Source: Chloroflexota bacterium
Lineage (GTDB): Bacteria > Chloroflexota > Anaerolineae > Anaerolineales > Villigracilaceae
Reading direction: 5' to 3'
NCBI GenBank assembly: GCA_024434165.1
Contig: QMIW01000029.1
Span: forward strand, 1 to 45,644
DNA: 45,644 nt
Of the stretch, positions 1 through 8,920 are shown one piece after another. The notes under the pieces were generated by a model. The model saw only the letters and a program-made list of their open reading frames with translations. It was not told where the DNA came from and did no database searches. Made by a program: the position numbers and the translations under genes. The stretch's first letter is position 1. Each line of letters starts with the position of its first letter.

Positions 1-549
1 CAGTTTTTTCGTGCTGGATACGGCTGTGACTTCCGCGCCGAGGGCTTTGGCAATTTGGACAGCGAACGTGCCCACGCCTCCGGACGCGCCGACAACTGCC
101 ACACGGTCCCCGGGCTTGATTCCACCCTTACGCAATCCCTGCAAAGCGGTGACCGATGCCATCGGCACCGCTGCTGTTTGCTCGAAGGTCAGGTTGGCGG
201 GCTTCTTCACCAGAATAGATTCGCGTGCGCAAGCATATTCGGCAAACCCGCCAAAGGCTGTGGAGATGTCGCCAAAGACTTCATCGCCCACTTTGAAGCG
301 GGTGACGTTTTTACCCACCGCTTCGATGCGCCCGGCAATGTCTGCGCCCATGATCTTGTTATTGGGCTTGAACAGCCCAAATCCCATCATACGTGGAATG
401 GGTCCGCTCAACAGGCGGTAATCGGCAGAGTTGACCGAGACAGCGCACACCTTGACCAGCACCTGGTCATCTTTGGGTTGGGGGATGGCGACCTCCGCCA
501 GTTTCAAATGTTCGGGTCCGCCGTATTGGGTTAAGACAATTGCTTTCAT
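1..549 (-). CDS. MDR-family NAD(P)H:quinone oxidoreductase-like protein, N-terminal part (runs off the window)
   Basis: The gene reads from ATG at 549 and stays open to base 1, so only the first 183 codons are present. The start MKAIVLTQYGGPEHLKL is typical of zinc-free quinone oxidoreductase/zeta-crystallin-type medium-chain dehydrogenases. Around residue 150 the Rossmann NAD(P)-binding motif GASGGVG is visible, preceded by a GroES-like domain with KVGDEVFGD. Known family members reduce quinones or enones with NADPH in the cytosol; the substrate here cannot be told. It is the last gene seen of a minus-strand series beginning with the LuxR regulator at 4567. The C-terminal half lies outside the window. 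Confidence 0.9.
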   Translation of the reverse strand, partial: MKAIVLTQYGGPEHLKLAEVAIPQPKDDQVLVKVCAVSVNSADYRLLSGPIPRMMGFGLFKPNNKIMGADIAGRIEAVGKNVTRFKVGDEVFGDISTAFGGFAEYACARESILVKKPANLTFEQTAAVPMASVTALQGLRKGGIKPGDRVAVVGASGGVGTFAVQIAKALGAEVTAVSSTKKL

Positions 550-591
550 TTTATCCTCAAGAAAATAACAAGTCGTTTGCATCCGTGGATT

Positions 592-1137
592 TCAGACCGA
601 AGGTCTCTCTTCTTTGCGTCCTCGCAGGAAGACAAATGGAGCAAGGACGATCTCGATCACTGTGCCAGCAAAGGGCTGAACGCCGAACGGTACATTGAGC
701 ATGACAAGGGCAGCCCCCGCCGCAGCAAGTAATAATCCACATAGCCAATATATCCGCATGCCAAACACCGTTGAGAAGGTGAAATACCGCCCGCCGATGA
801 TCAACAACATTGCGGGGAAAAACCACATCGGGTTCGCTTGCGCAAGAGCGTATGCCAAAGGCAAACAAAAGATCAGCCAGACGGTGCTTTCCATTGCCAG
901 TGTGACAAGCGGATTTCCGGGAACGCTTTTGCTGGGACGCCCTAAAGCCTTTGTGATTAGGTCGCTGATTGGTGAAATCAATACCCCGCCGATCAACAAC
1001 GCCCAAATGGCTCGATCCGTTTCTCCGGTAATCGCAATGATGCCAGCAACGAGCCACACCATGCCCGAAACGAACATACCAACACCGCCGCCCAAATAAT
1101 CATAGCGCATATCTTTTTGTGCATCAGAGATATTCAT
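592..1137 (-). CDS. Small multi-pass membrane protein of unknown function (perhaps DUF7010-like)
   Basis: The 181-residue protein starts at ATG 1137 with a good Shine-Dalgarno (GGAG, 6 nt upstream). A short polar N-terminus (MNISDAQKDMRYDYLGGG) is followed by about five hydrophobic segments, and the protein ends in a charged tail (RGRKEERPSV). No catalytic motif is seen. The overall look recalls the DUF7010 membrane family, but I cannot confirm that. It sits about 30 bp downstream of another small membrane protein gene and about 40 bp upstream of the MDR oxidoreductase, so the three are probably co-transcribed. The function is unknown. Confidence 0.75.
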   Translation of the reverse strand: MNISDAQKDMRYDYLGGGVGMFVSGMVWLVAGIIAITGETDRAIWALLIGGVLISPISDLITKALGRPSKSVPGNPLVTLAMESTVWLIFCLPLAYALAQANPMWFFPAMLLIIGGRYFTFSTVFGMRIYWLCGLLLAAAGAALVMLNVPFGVQPFAGTVIEIVLAPFVFLRGRKEERPSV

Positions 1138-1167
1138 TTTTTCTCCAGTGATGCGGTTTTCATCCTG

Positions 1168-1809
1168 CTAACTTTCTCTTTCCCATTTCAATGCGTTCCA
1201 GAAAATTATCAACAGACAGATCACTTCCACCGAAGCGAGGAAGATGTAATGCGGATATAACGTGCCGCCGACGACGATGTAGAGGATGTAAAGCGGGCTG
1301 ACGATCAGGTTGATCCAGCGGTTCACCCCGCGCTCCAAGATGCGGGAAAGAAGAATCATGGCGATGCCAACTGTCCCCATCACCGCGCCGAAAAGCATCA
1401 ACTGCGGAATAGAAGCGCCAGTGATGACTGAAGTCTGCGCCAATTCATCTGCGATACCAGGGATGAACAACGAGAGGATGTCCGCTTTGAGCAGACAGAA
1501 CATGACAATGATCCATAACGTGGAAAGCAGGTTTTTTTTATCGAATTTGAGATTTGCGTTCATTGGTTCAATCCTTTGTGTATTCAAAATTTGTTGATGC
1601 GATGCGTCGCTGAGTTGGGTCACCGAGATGAGCGGCAGACCGAGGTCACGCACCCGGCGTAGGATCCCGTACAGGGCGGGTTGGTCAGGCACAGGTCCAG
1701 AGAGAAGCGTGGTGCCATCTGCTTGCCGGGTCACAGTCCAGCCGTCGAACCAGTCCTGCCAGCGATCATCCAATTGCCCTTCGATGCGGATTTCGTAGAG
1801 TTTGGTCAT
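1168..1809 (-). CDS. Two-part protein: short soluble N-terminal domain plus DUF6326-like four-helix membrane domain
   Basis: I place the start at ATG 1809 (MTKLYEIRIEGQL); a GTG three codons earlier is possible. Neither has a clear Shine-Dalgarno. Residues 1-75 form a soluble alpha/beta-like unit with the segments DRWQDWFDGW and LRRVRDLGLPLISV. Residues from about 85, beginning MNANLKFDKKNL, look like a complete DUF6326-type membrane protein with about four helices. An internal ATG could start that part alone. The gene lies 76 bp downstream of the LuxR regulator and on the same strand. The function is unknown. The N-terminal half resembles small proteins encoded next to helical regulators, but I cannot name it. 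Confidence 0.75.
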   Translation of the reverse strand: MTKLYEIRIEGQLDDRWQDWFDGWTVTRQADGTTLLSGPVPDQPALYGILRRVRDLGLPLISVTQLSDASHQQILNTQRIEPMNANLKFDKKNLLSTLWIIVMFCLLKADILSLFIPGIADELAQTSVITGASIPQLMLFGAVMGTVGIAMILLSRILERGVNRWINLIVSPLYILYIVVGGTLYPHYIFLASVEVICLLIIFWNALKWERES

Positions 1810-1885
1810 CGTCAACACGCGCGAATATACCGGCAGGGCGGGTTTGCCGTTAGAACCAAAAGTATTGTTTTGGGTATTGTTGGGG

Positions 1886-4567
1886 TTAGAGGATGCCCAG
1901 TTCGCGGGCGCGGGCGACGGCTTCGGTACGGCTTTTGGCTTGCAGTTTGGCGAAGATGCGCAGGTTGTGCCCCTTGACCGTGCTTAACGCCACGACCAGT
2001 TTTTGGGTGATCTCCTGGTTGGAGAGCCCCTGCGCGATGAGTTGCAGCACTTCGAGTTCCCGGTCGCTCAAAGGATCAATCAAAGGTTGAAGGTTGAAAG
2101 TTGAAGGAGTAAGGTTTTGTTGCGGGGCAAATGAAGCCAGGATTTTCTTTGCGTATTGCTGCAAATTGCCGCTCTTGATCTTGGACAGCAACTCTGCCAT
2201 GGGTTTGCCTTCATCGGCAAAGAGGCGCAAATAACCTTCGGGTTCGGCAAGGGTTAGGGCTTGTTCAAGAGCAGCAAGGGCTTTGGCGGAATCCTTAGCG
2301 GAATATGCCAGCGCTTGCGTGATGAGAATCTCGATGCGGCTGCGCAGGCGGTTTTGACTCTCTGCCTGTTTCAAGAGAGACTCCAACATTTGCAGCATGG
2401 TCTGAAAATGCCCGTCGTTCTGATTTTCAGCGAGTACGATTCTGGCGAGCGTGAGATACCCAAACTCGTGCAGGAAGATGGGTTTATCTTGCAGTGAAAG
2501 CCCGCTCTGGTGTGCCCATGCCTGCGCTTTGTTCAAGTGGTTTTGCTTGATGTGAATACGCGCCTGCATGGCTTCCACCGGGCGCAAGTTGGGGATCGGC
2601 GTGTGGACGTAAACGCGCCCGGCTTCGTTCAAAAATGCCAACGCGGCGTCATAATCGCCTTCGGAATCTTTGAGGTATGCCTGCGCCAGACTCTTGCGAT
2701 ACATCCAATCCACAATGGTGGTTTGCCTGCCAAGTTCAAATGCTTTTTGCAAATGATGCGCGGCGCGTTCATCCTCCCCCATTTCGTGATGCAACAACCC
2801 AAGCCCCAAATGATGGTGCGCCGTGTGCTGTTCTGCGCCGTGTTCCGCCGCCAAACTCAACGCCGTTTGATAGACCTGCATGGCATCGCGCAAGCGACCC
2901 TGCGTGATCAGAATATCCGCTTTGCCGAACGATGCCGCCACCGCAAACACAAAATTACCGGCTTGCTGAGCCGCGTCCACCCAGTTGCTCATTAACTCGA
3001 AAGACTTATCCAACTCGCCGCTCGCCCAATACGCGGCGCTTAAGATCGACGATGCCTGCGCCTGCATGTACTGGTCTTCATGCGGGATCATATCCAGCGC
3101 TGTCTCGACGTATCTGACCACATCGTCAAAACGATTCTGCGTTTGCGCATTGTATGCGCGGGCGAACGCGATGCGCGCGGGCAGGGTGCGGAATTGCTCG
3201 GCTTCCACGATCACCAATTCTTCACGCGGACGCTTCAATGAATTTTCGGCATCCCGCAAACTGGACTCGCTCAGCATGGCATTGCCCGCGTCCATGTACG
3301 ACCAGCCGATCTGAGTCAGCAGGACGGGACGCACACGCTTCACACTCGCCGGGAGCTGTTTCACCCACCCAAGCCAGGCAGCCGTCTGGAAACTTTCATC
3401 CATCGCCAGCCAGGCTGTTTCCGCCAGCCGCGCCGCACGGTTGAAATCCGCCGCGGCGATGGCATGTTGGAATGCCTCCCCCACCTCGCCGTTTTGCTCG
3501 AACCACTCACTGGCGCGGATGTGCATGGACACGATTTCTTCTTTGCTGTGCTTTTGGCTCAACCGCTGACGCAGCAGGTCGCGGAAAAGGTGATGATAGC
3601 GATACCATTTCCGTTCGTTGTCCAGCGGGATGACAAACAAATTGGCGCGTTCCAGTTGTTCCAGAATTTCCTGTGTCGAAGCGCTTTCACTCAAAGCATC
3701 ACACAATGAACTGTTCAAACGATTCAAAATGGAGGTGCGCAACAGAAATCCCTGCACATGCTCGGATTGTCTTTGCAGCACTTCTTCGAGCAGATAATCC
3801 AACACGAATTGATTCGCCCCGCTGAACGAACGGATGAATTCGCTCGCATCCGCTTTACCTTGCATGGAGAGCGCCGCCAGTTGCAGACCGGCAACCCAGC
3901 CTTCGGTGCGCTTTTCCAACGCGGCAACGTCTTCGGCGGAGAGTTGCAGTCCCATCACTTGGTTGAGGAACTCGGCGGCTTCGGCTTCGCTGAAACGCAA
4001 TTCAGCAGCGCGGATTTCGGTCAGTTGATTTTTGGCACGCAAACGAGCCAACGGCAGGGCGGGGTCTTCGCGGGTGGTAATGACCAAATGCATGGCTGGC
4101 GGCACATGCTCCACCAGAAAACCAAGCAGGTCATCCACTGTGGACGAGTCTACGGCATGAAGATCATCCAGGGCGAGGACAAAATCATCTTCCGTGGAGG
4201 AAAGTTCATTGAGGAGCGTGGGTAATAATTCCGTGGGCGAAACAGGCTGCGACGATTGCAGCGCAGCCAACACACCGTCACCGACGCCTGAGATCAGGGT
4301 TTGCAGAGCCGCTACAAGGTACGTCAGGAAGCGCGCAGGGTCGCTGTCGCTTTCATCGAGTGAGATCCATGCCGACGGGAAATTATTTTTATTAATCCAC
4401 TCGCTCACGAGGGTGGTCTTGCCAAACCCCGCAGGTGCGGAAACGAGAGTTAGTTTATGCCCATGTTTGAGTCCGTCCGATAACAAACCAAGCAAATGCG
4501 TACGCGAAACTAAACTACGACGAAGTGCAGGGGCATTGATCTTTGTTTTGATGATGGTGTTGGGCAT
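1886..4567 (-). CDS. MalT-like ATP-dependent LuxR-family transcriptional regulator
   Basis: The 893-residue protein has the layout of large ATP-binding LuxR regulators (LAL/MalT type). A STAND-type NTPase carries the Walker A motif APAGFGKTT (residues 45-53) and a Walker B-like segment LALDDLHAVDS near residue 135. A central winged-helix region leads into a long array of TPR-like helices (about 340-800). A C-terminal GerE/LuxR helix-turn-helix is seen with DPLSDRELEVLQLIAQGLSN and STVKGH, ending at GIL. Known members switch on target genes after binding an inducer and ATP. It is followed on the same strand by two membrane protein genes and an oxidoreductase, which may be its targets. No strong Shine-Dalgarno precedes ATG 4567. 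Confidence 0.95.
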   Translation of the reverse strand: MPNTIIKTKINAPALRRSLVSRTHLLGLLSDGLKHGHKLTLVSAPAGFGKTTLVSEWINKNNFPSAWISLDESDSDPARFLTYLVAALQTLISGVGDGVLAALQSSQPVSPTELLPTLLNELSSTEDDFVLALDDLHAVDSSTVDDLLGFLVEHVPPAMHLVITTREDPALPLARLRAKNQLTEIRAAELRFSEAEAAEFLNQVMGLQLSAEDVAALEKRTEGWVAGLQLAALSMQGKADASEFIRSFSGANQFVLDYLLEEVLQRQSEHVQGFLLRTSILNRLNSSLCDALSESASTQEILEQLERANLFVIPLDNERKWYRYHHLFRDLLRQRLSQKHSKEEIVSMHIRASEWFEQNGEVGEAFQHAIAAADFNRAARLAETAWLAMDESFQTAAWLGWVKQLPASVKRVRPVLLTQIGWSYMDAGNAMLSESSLRDAENSLKRPREELVIVEAEQFRTLPARIAFARAYNAQTQNRFDDVVRYVETALDMIPHEDQYMQAQASSILSAAYWASGELDKSFELMSNWVDAAQQAGNFVFAVAASFGKADILITQGRLRDAMQVYQTALSLAAEHGAEQHTAHHHLGLGLLHHEMGEDERAAHHLQKAFELGRQTTIVDWMYRKSLAQAYLKDSEGDYDAALAFLNEAGRVYVHTPIPNLRPVEAMQARIHIKQNHLNKAQAWAHQSGLSLQDKPIFLHEFGYLTLARIVLAENQNDGHFQTMLQMLESLLKQAESQNRLRSRIEILITQALAYSAKDSAKALAALEQALTLAEPEGYLRLFADEGKPMAELLSKIKSGNLQQYAKKILASFAPQQNLTPSTFNLQPLIDPLSDRELEVLQLIAQGLSNQEITQKLVVALSTVKGHNLRIFAKLQAKSRTEAVARARELGIL

Positions 4568-4593
4568 AGAGACTTTTCGTTTGCGAGTCTATC

Positions 4594-4624
4594 ATGAAAA
4601 AGAGCATCCTTTTGGGATGCTCTT
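4594..4624 (-). terminator. Intrinsic terminator after the acyl-AMP ligase gene
   Basis: On the minus strand a perfect 10-bp stem (AAGAGCATCC with GGATGCTCTT) closes a 5-nt loop and is followed by four to five U residues. It begins 5 bases after the stop codon of the ligase gene, so it ends the acyl-transfer cluster and insulates it from the LuxR gene, whose start is only 27 bp further on. Confidence 0.9.
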
Positions 4625-4628
4625 CTCG

Positions 4629-6389
4629 TTATGCCTTGCCTATTTCCTTCAAAAACTTTTCCTTATTCGCCGAGCGTGCCGTCTTGCCGCTGGAAGTTTT
4701 GATGATCCATTTATCGTCCACCACTTTGACGTGGCGCAGGGCGATGGCGGAACTCTTTGTGACGTGTTTGCGGATGGCGTCAGCGATGGCTTCCTGCTCG
4801 GCGGGGTCTTTCGTGTCGGCTTCGGCGATGATGACCACTTCCTCGGTGCCTTCCTCTTCGTCGTAGATGCCGAAAGCAACCGTGCGCCCTGCGTGGACGC
4901 CGTTAACTTCGCTGGCGAGCGCCTCCAAATCCTGCGGGTACACATTCTTGCCGCCTACGATGATGAGGTCTTTCTTTCTTCCTGAAACATACAACTCGCC
5001 ATCCGCGATGTAGCCATAATCGCCAGTGAGATACCAGCCACTCATAGCAACGCTCCCGCTGCCGTCCTCGGCGGCGGGGAAAGTGCCCAGCATGGGTACG
5101 CCGCCTTGAGCAGGCAGGTTTTTGATTGCCGCTTCGGTGGCGTCGGGGCGGTTGAAGTATTCGGTCAACATGCAGTCGCTTTGCACGGCGATCTCGCCCA
5201 CGGTGCGGTCTGGCAGGTCGTTGAACGATTCATCCACCACGCGGATTTTCACGTTGGGCAGGGGACGCCCGGAGGAAGTCATCTTTATGGCGGGCTGACC
5301 AGGCTTGGGCGGAGTCGCGAGGCGTTTGGCCATGAAGGTCTCGCGGTCAATTTCATCCACAACGGGGATTCCATCCAGCGGGCTTTGAGTCACAGCAAAG
5401 ACGTTTTCCGCCATGGCATAACACGTTTGCAGCGCGGACTTCCTCAAGCCGTAGGCTGAAAATTTTTCAAAGAAGAGGTCGTGGCTTTCCACATGCACAG
5501 GCTCAGAGCAGTTGATGACGGCGCGCCACGAAGAGAGGTCAACGCCTTCGAGATTGCGTTCGCGGATTTTGTGAGCGCAAAAGTTGTAGGCAAAGTTCGG
5601 CAGCCAGGTGAGCGTGCCTTTGTATTGCGAAACGGATTGCAGGAGGCGATAGGGCGCGCGCACCCAATCGAACGGGGACATTTTGACCAGCGGGATGCGC
5701 AGAAGGATCGGCATGATGAAACAGGCGATGAACCCCATATCGTGATACAGCGGCAGCCACGAAACAATGACGTCGCTGGCGGGGTCGAGGCGGATGGCTT
5801 TGCCGTACGCGTCCATTTGATTCAGCACCGCGCGATGCGAAAGCGCCACGCCTTTTTGCAAACCCGTCGTGCCTGATGAATGCTGCAACACGACGATGTC
5901 TTCGGACGATGATTTGAAACCTTGCAGGGTTTCAAAGTTCGGTTCCGCCTCCGCTTCGATTTGACTCGTGAGAATCACATGGCGGACGGAGTCACCCTCC
6001 ACCAGCGCGCCGCGTACTTCGGCTTCAAATTCGGGATAGGTGACGATGGTGCTCGGCTTGGTGATGGAGATGAGCGAAGCGAGGTCGGCGCGGTATTTTT
6101 CGGGCGCGAGTTTCTCGGTGAGGAACGGCATGATGGAGGGAATCGCGCCGTGCAGGATCGCGCCCCAGAACGAATAAACGAGGTCTTCGCCGTGCTGGAG
6201 AATCAGGATGACCACTTCACCGGGTTTGATGCCTTCGCGGGCATACGTCAATGCAAAACGGTTCGCGCCGCGAATCAGGTCGCGGTAGGTAAGCGGCTTG
6301 TCGGGCTGTGCCGCGTGCTGGAGGATGATGCTGGTCTTGTCGGGGACGTCCTGATAACTTTGCTGAAGGAGGTTGGGGAGAGTGGTCAT
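4629..6389 (-). CDS. Fatty-acyl-AMP ligase (FAAL)-type AMP-binding enzyme
   Basis: The 586-residue adenylate-forming enzyme shows the AMP-binding loop HSSGTTGLQKGV, the FAAL-typical LPLYHDMGF, an acyl-pocket motif NCSEPV, YAMAENV, the Y-L-T-G-D motif, GRKKDLIIVGGKNVYPQD, and the C-terminal catalytic lysine (K569 in TSSGKTAR). Family members activate a carboxylic acid to acyl-AMP and pass it to an acyl carrier protein. Here the carrier protein gene lies 95 bp upstream on the same strand. With the MBOAT and SGNH genes further upstream it would play the DltA-like role of loading the carrier, but with a fatty or other acyl group rather than D-alanine. The exact acid is not known. The upstream spacer carries an inverted repeat and no clear Shine-Dalgarno. 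Confidence 0.92.
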   Translation of the reverse strand: MTTLPNLLQQSYQDVPDKTSIILQHAAQPDKPLTYRDLIRGANRFALTYAREGIKPGEVVILILQHGEDLVYSFWGAILHGAIPSIMPFLTEKLAPEKYRADLASLISITKPSTIVTYPEFEAEVRGALVEGDSVRHVILTSQIEAEAEPNFETLQGFKSSSEDIVVLQHSSGTTGLQKGVALSHRAVLNQMDAYGKAIRLDPASDVIVSWLPLYHDMGFIACFIMPILLRIPLVKMSPFDWVRAPYRLLQSVSQYKGTLTWLPNFAYNFCAHKIRERNLEGVDLSSWRAVINCSEPVHVESHDLFFEKFSAYGLRKSALQTCYAMAENVFAVTQSPLDGIPVVDEIDRETFMAKRLATPPKPGQPAIKMTSSGRPLPNVKIRVVDESFNDLPDRTVGEIAVQSDCMLTEYFNRPDATEAAIKNLPAQGGVPMLGTFPAAEDGSGSVAMSGWYLTGDYGYIADGELYVSGRKKDLIIVGGKNVYPQDLEALASEVNGVHAGRTVAFGIYDEEEGTEEVVIIAEADTKDPAEQEAIADAIRKHVTKSSAIALRHVKVVDDKWIIKTSSGKTARSANKEKFLKEIGKA

Positions 6390-6395
6390 GGTTGG

Positions 6396-6481
6396 ACGAT
6401 TGACGATGGACCACGGACGATGGAGGAGGAAATCATGGTCAATACCCTTCGGGTACGATGTCGTCTATGGTCTATCGTCAT
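6396..6481. repeat. Imperfect inverted repeat built from GGACGATGGACC-like words
   Basis: The spacer between the carrier protein and ligase genes holds GACGATGGACCACGG on one side and the near-complement ATGGTCTATCGTCA on the other, giving a long imperfect hairpin. The same word set recurs at 7761-7808. It looks like a dispersed palindromic intergenic element rather than a gene. Confidence 0.6.
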
Positions 6482-6484
6482 TTT

Positions 6485-6730
6485 TTACTTGCGGGAGGAA
6501 ATAAGGGCAGCCAATTGATCGAGATTATCGAACGTATCCGCGTTCAACTCGGTATCTTCGATGCGCACGCCGAAGGTATCTTCGATGAAGAGAGCGAGGT
6601 CCATCAGACTGAACGAATCGATCAGCCCGCTGGAGATGAGCGCTTCGTCCGCAGCGATGACTTTGTTCGGCTGCTTGAGGATTTTTTCGGCAATGAACTT
6701 TGAGATGGGAGCGATGATTTCGGTGGACAT
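6485..6730 (-). CDS. Acyl carrier protein
   Basis: The protein has 81 residues from ATG 6730, chosen because AAAGGA lies just upstream; an ATG seven codons earlier is less likely. It is acidic and helical with the phosphopantetheine attachment motif GLIDSFSLMDL, where S39 is the expected modified serine. Its carrier fold continues through FIEDTFGVRIEDTEL. As a carrier between the neighbouring acyl-AMP ligase and the MBOAT acyltransferase it would correspond to DltC. It is not placed near fatty acid synthesis genes, which argues for a dedicated role in the envelope acylation cluster. Confidence 0.93.
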   Translation of the reverse strand: MSTEIIAPISKFIAEKILKQPNKVIAADEALISSGLIDSFSLMDLALFIEDTFGVRIEDTELNADTFDNLDQLAALISSRK

Positions 6731-6740
6731 TTTTTCCTTT

Positions 6741-6812
6741 TCACTGGTCACTGTTTACTGCTGACTGATTACTGAGTCACTGATTACTGGTCACTGATTA
6801 CTGAGTCACTGC
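6741..6812. repeat. Short tandem repeat of ACTGATTACTG words
   Basis: Three exact ACTGATTACTG copies start at 6764, 6779 and 6793, embedded in related TCACTGGTCACTG words. The array fills the spacer between the SGNH lipoprotein gene and the carrier protein gene and overlaps the stop codon of the former (6806-6808). It is low-complexity, non-coding DNA. Confidence 0.75.
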
Positions 6813-7735
6813 TCTTCCAACCCTCTCCTCACCGCATCCAACGCCTGCAAAGCCGTGAGGTTGCGCCAGGGCCAGCCGCTGAGCATATTATCGGGCTGGT
6901 CGAAGAAATTGCGCGCAAACGAAAGATGAAAGCCGTCGTTGAATTCAATGGAATGACCCTGATTGGGCAAGGGCTGAAGCGCCGCCCAAAAGTTCCACAA
7001 CGGGATGTCGTATTCTACGGCAATTTCAGCGATTTCGGCATTGATGCTGTGATCGCCTTCGAGATTGTCGCCCTTGGTGGCGAGGATCGGCACCACACCC
7101 TGCTCGATGGAATACTCGACGATCTGGCGCATGTACTTGCCATAATCGTCCGCGGGGCGGCCGTTGAAATTCGTTTCGAGGCTGATCAGCGCGATGCTGG
7201 GATTGTGCAGGCGGAATTCACAGGCAATCGGCGTTTCGCCCTTTTCGCATTGCTTCGGGTCAGCCCGCAGCGGCGTGAGGATGGCGGCGACATTATACCC
7301 GTCCCGCATGGCAAGGCTGGTGCGCGAAAACGAACCTTCGTAATGATCAATCGTTTCCTGCAAGTAGGCATATTCCTCGCCGAGGCTGTACCAGCCTTCG
7401 TGATCGAAGTCCACGAGGTAGAAGCCAGTGTTGGTCTGGCAGTCGCCCACTTTGGAGAAGTGTGTCGGGTCGCGTCCCAGTTCCTGTCCGCGTTTGTAGA
7501 TTTCGCGGGCGGTGTCGGTCACGGTTGGCACAATGGGCAGGGATTTCCATTCGTCGGGTGCAAGCGTGGGGCGCGGCGTGGCGGTGGCTTCCATTGCGAC
7601 AACAACTTCCGTTGCCGCTTCGGTCGCTTCCACAGGCGCGGGCGTGGATTCCATTTCAGGTTGGGATGTCGCTGGCGCGCTGGTACAGGATGCCAGCAGG
7701 ACAGCCAGCAGTAAAAAGATGGATCGAACTTTCAT
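6806..7735 (-). CDS. SGNH-hydrolase-like lipoprotein with a Cys in place of the usual catalytic Ser
   Basis: The 309-residue protein has a lipoprotein signal peptide with lipobox LLASC (C17) and a Thr/Pro/Glu-rich linker to about residue 65. Then comes an SGNH-like domain. The first block reads KVGDCQT (G97-D98-C99), where GDS is expected. The last block has an Asp-x-x-x-His arrangement in NDGFHLS. A good Shine-Dalgarno (AGGAG) precedes ATG 7735. It is exported and probably anchored on the outer face of the membrane, within the acyl-transfer cluster. It may accept or hand on the acyl group, or have lost hydrolase activity. That it belongs to the SGNH superfamily is inferred from motifs only. 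Confidence 0.8.
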   Translation of the reverse strand: MKVRSIFLLLAVLLASCTSAPATSQPEMESTPAPVEATEAATEVVVAMEATATPRPTLAPDEWKSLPIVPTVTDTAREIYKRGQELGRDPTHFSKVGDCQTNTGFYLVDFDHEGWYSLGEEYAYLQETIDHYEGSFSRTSLAMRDGYNVAAILTPLRADPKQCEKGETPIACEFRLHNPSIALISLETNFNGRPADDYGKYMRQIVEYSIEQGVVPILATKGDNLEGDHSINAEIAEIAVEYDIPLWNFWAALQPLPNQGHSIEFNDGFHLSFARNFFDQPDNMLSGWPWRNLTALQALDAVRRGLEEQ

Positions 7736-7760
7736 TCAAACTCCTGTCAACAAAAGATCA

Positions 7761-7808
7761 TGGACGATGGACCGTAGACCGTGGTCAATCGTCCGTCGTC
7801 CATCGTCA
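7761..7808. repeat. Inverted repeat related to the 6396-6481 element
   Basis: TGGACGATGGACCGTAGACC is followed by a near-complement ending GTCCATCGTCA, forming an imperfect hairpin between two SGNH-type genes. It shares its word set with the element at 6396-6481. Its end overlaps the stop codon of the upstream gene (7806-7808). Confidence 0.6.
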
Positions 7809-8909
7809 TTTACATGCTTCCAAAATATACGGCGCAAGACTCTCCGCCAGCAATTTCTCTCCCGCAGGCGTGAGATGGATTGCGCTGTTGGTGAATTCAT
7901 TTGCAGGCACGATGTCCCACAAGTCCACATACGTCCAGCCATTTGCTTGGCTCAACGAAGTCATGATCTCGCGGTAATCGTCATACGCCCAGCGGGGGTA
8001 GAAAAAATTATAGCGGATGTCGCTGTTCGCGCCCGAACTTATTAACATCGGCTCATTTACGAGCAGCATGGGTGTCTCGCCCACCAAATTGAACCCCGCT
8101 TCCAACGCGTTGATGGCAAGTTGGTCTTCGGTCAGCGGCGCGGTTAGGTCGTGATAACTTTCGTCCGCTTCGAAATCGGTTTGCGCCTTTTCATAATCGG
8201 ACGGATAGACCTGGTCAATGCCCGTCGCCGCCCACATCACGCCGTAGATTTGCAGGCGGAAGAAGTCCGCCCATGCGCGACGGTCGCCAATGAAGGTTTT
8301 ACCCCAGAACGATTTGACTTCGAAATTGGGATCGTTCGCCTCGACTCTTAACTGGTAGTTGGTCGCCAGTTCCCGAATTTTTTCCTCGTTGTGAGCCACC
8401 AGCGGCGTGGACGTTTGCTTCTCCAGCGGGAACGCGTCGAGCGTGGTCATCCAGATGATGAGGTCAGGGTCGTATTGCTTTGCGTACGAAAGCAGCATCA
8501 CATCTTTAGTCAATGAGATGGTCGGGTACCCCAAGTTATACGCGCGGACATTTTTTCCGCAGGCGTTGAGCTTGGCTTGGTTCAATTGCCCCGCGAGCGT
8601 TTCTTCGGGCTTGAGCAGCGTCCCCCACACAGACGAATCTCCAACAATGATGACACGGAATTCATCGTCCGCTTTGGGTGTGCCGTGAATAACGTGCGAG
8701 GCAAACATCGCATCGAGGTCGAAGAGGCTGAGGTTGTAGGATTGTTTTGGATTCTCGCCGAAGGGCAATCGCTCCCGCCCTGGGTAGAGGACGTTGTATA
8801 GCGAGAATTGTCCAACCTGCGGCTGCCATGCGGCAATGACGAGGTTGAAGAGGACGAACAAGAGCAGTCCCTTGATGAGGACGTTGAGGGGTTTGGTTTC
8901 TTGATTCAT
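7806..8909 (-). CDS. Membrane-anchored SGNH/DltD-like acyltransferase partner of the MBOAT
   Basis: The 367-residue protein has one N-terminal membrane anchor (residues about 11-28). An extracytoplasmic SGNH domain follows, with the nucleophile block VGDSSVWG (S92), a middle block RAYNLGYPT, and a C-terminal His block NSAIHLTPAGEKLL. This is the layout of AlgX/J- or DltD-type proteins that work with MBOAT acyltransferases and move an acyl group to a cell-envelope acceptor. It lies about 100 bp downstream of the MBOAT gene on the same strand, with a palindromic repeat between. The acceptor polymer is not evident. Confidence 0.85.
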   Translation of the reverse strand: MNQETKPLNVLIKGLLLFVLFNLVIAAWQPQVGQFSLYNVLYPGRERLPFGENPKQSYNLSLFDLDAMFASHVIHGTPKADDEFRVIIVGDSSVWGTLLKPEETLAGQLNQAKLNACGKNVRAYNLGYPTISLTKDVMLLSYAKQYDPDLIIWMTTLDAFPLEKQTSTPLVAHNEEKIRELATNYQLRVEANDPNFEVKSFWGKTFIGDRRAWADFFRLQIYGVMWAATGIDQVYPSDYEKAQTDFEADESYHDLTAPLTEDQLAINALEAGFNLVGETPMLLVNEPMLISSGANSDIRYNFFYPRWAYDDYREIMTSLSQANGWTYVDLWDIVPANEFTNSAIHLTPAGEKLLAESLAPYILEACK

Positions 8910-8920
8910 AAGAGTTTCAT

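Noticed and set aside
55-534. Plus-strand frame at the left edge
   Set aside because: It is antisense to the MDR oxidoreductase, whose Rossmann motif and N-terminus are recognisable.
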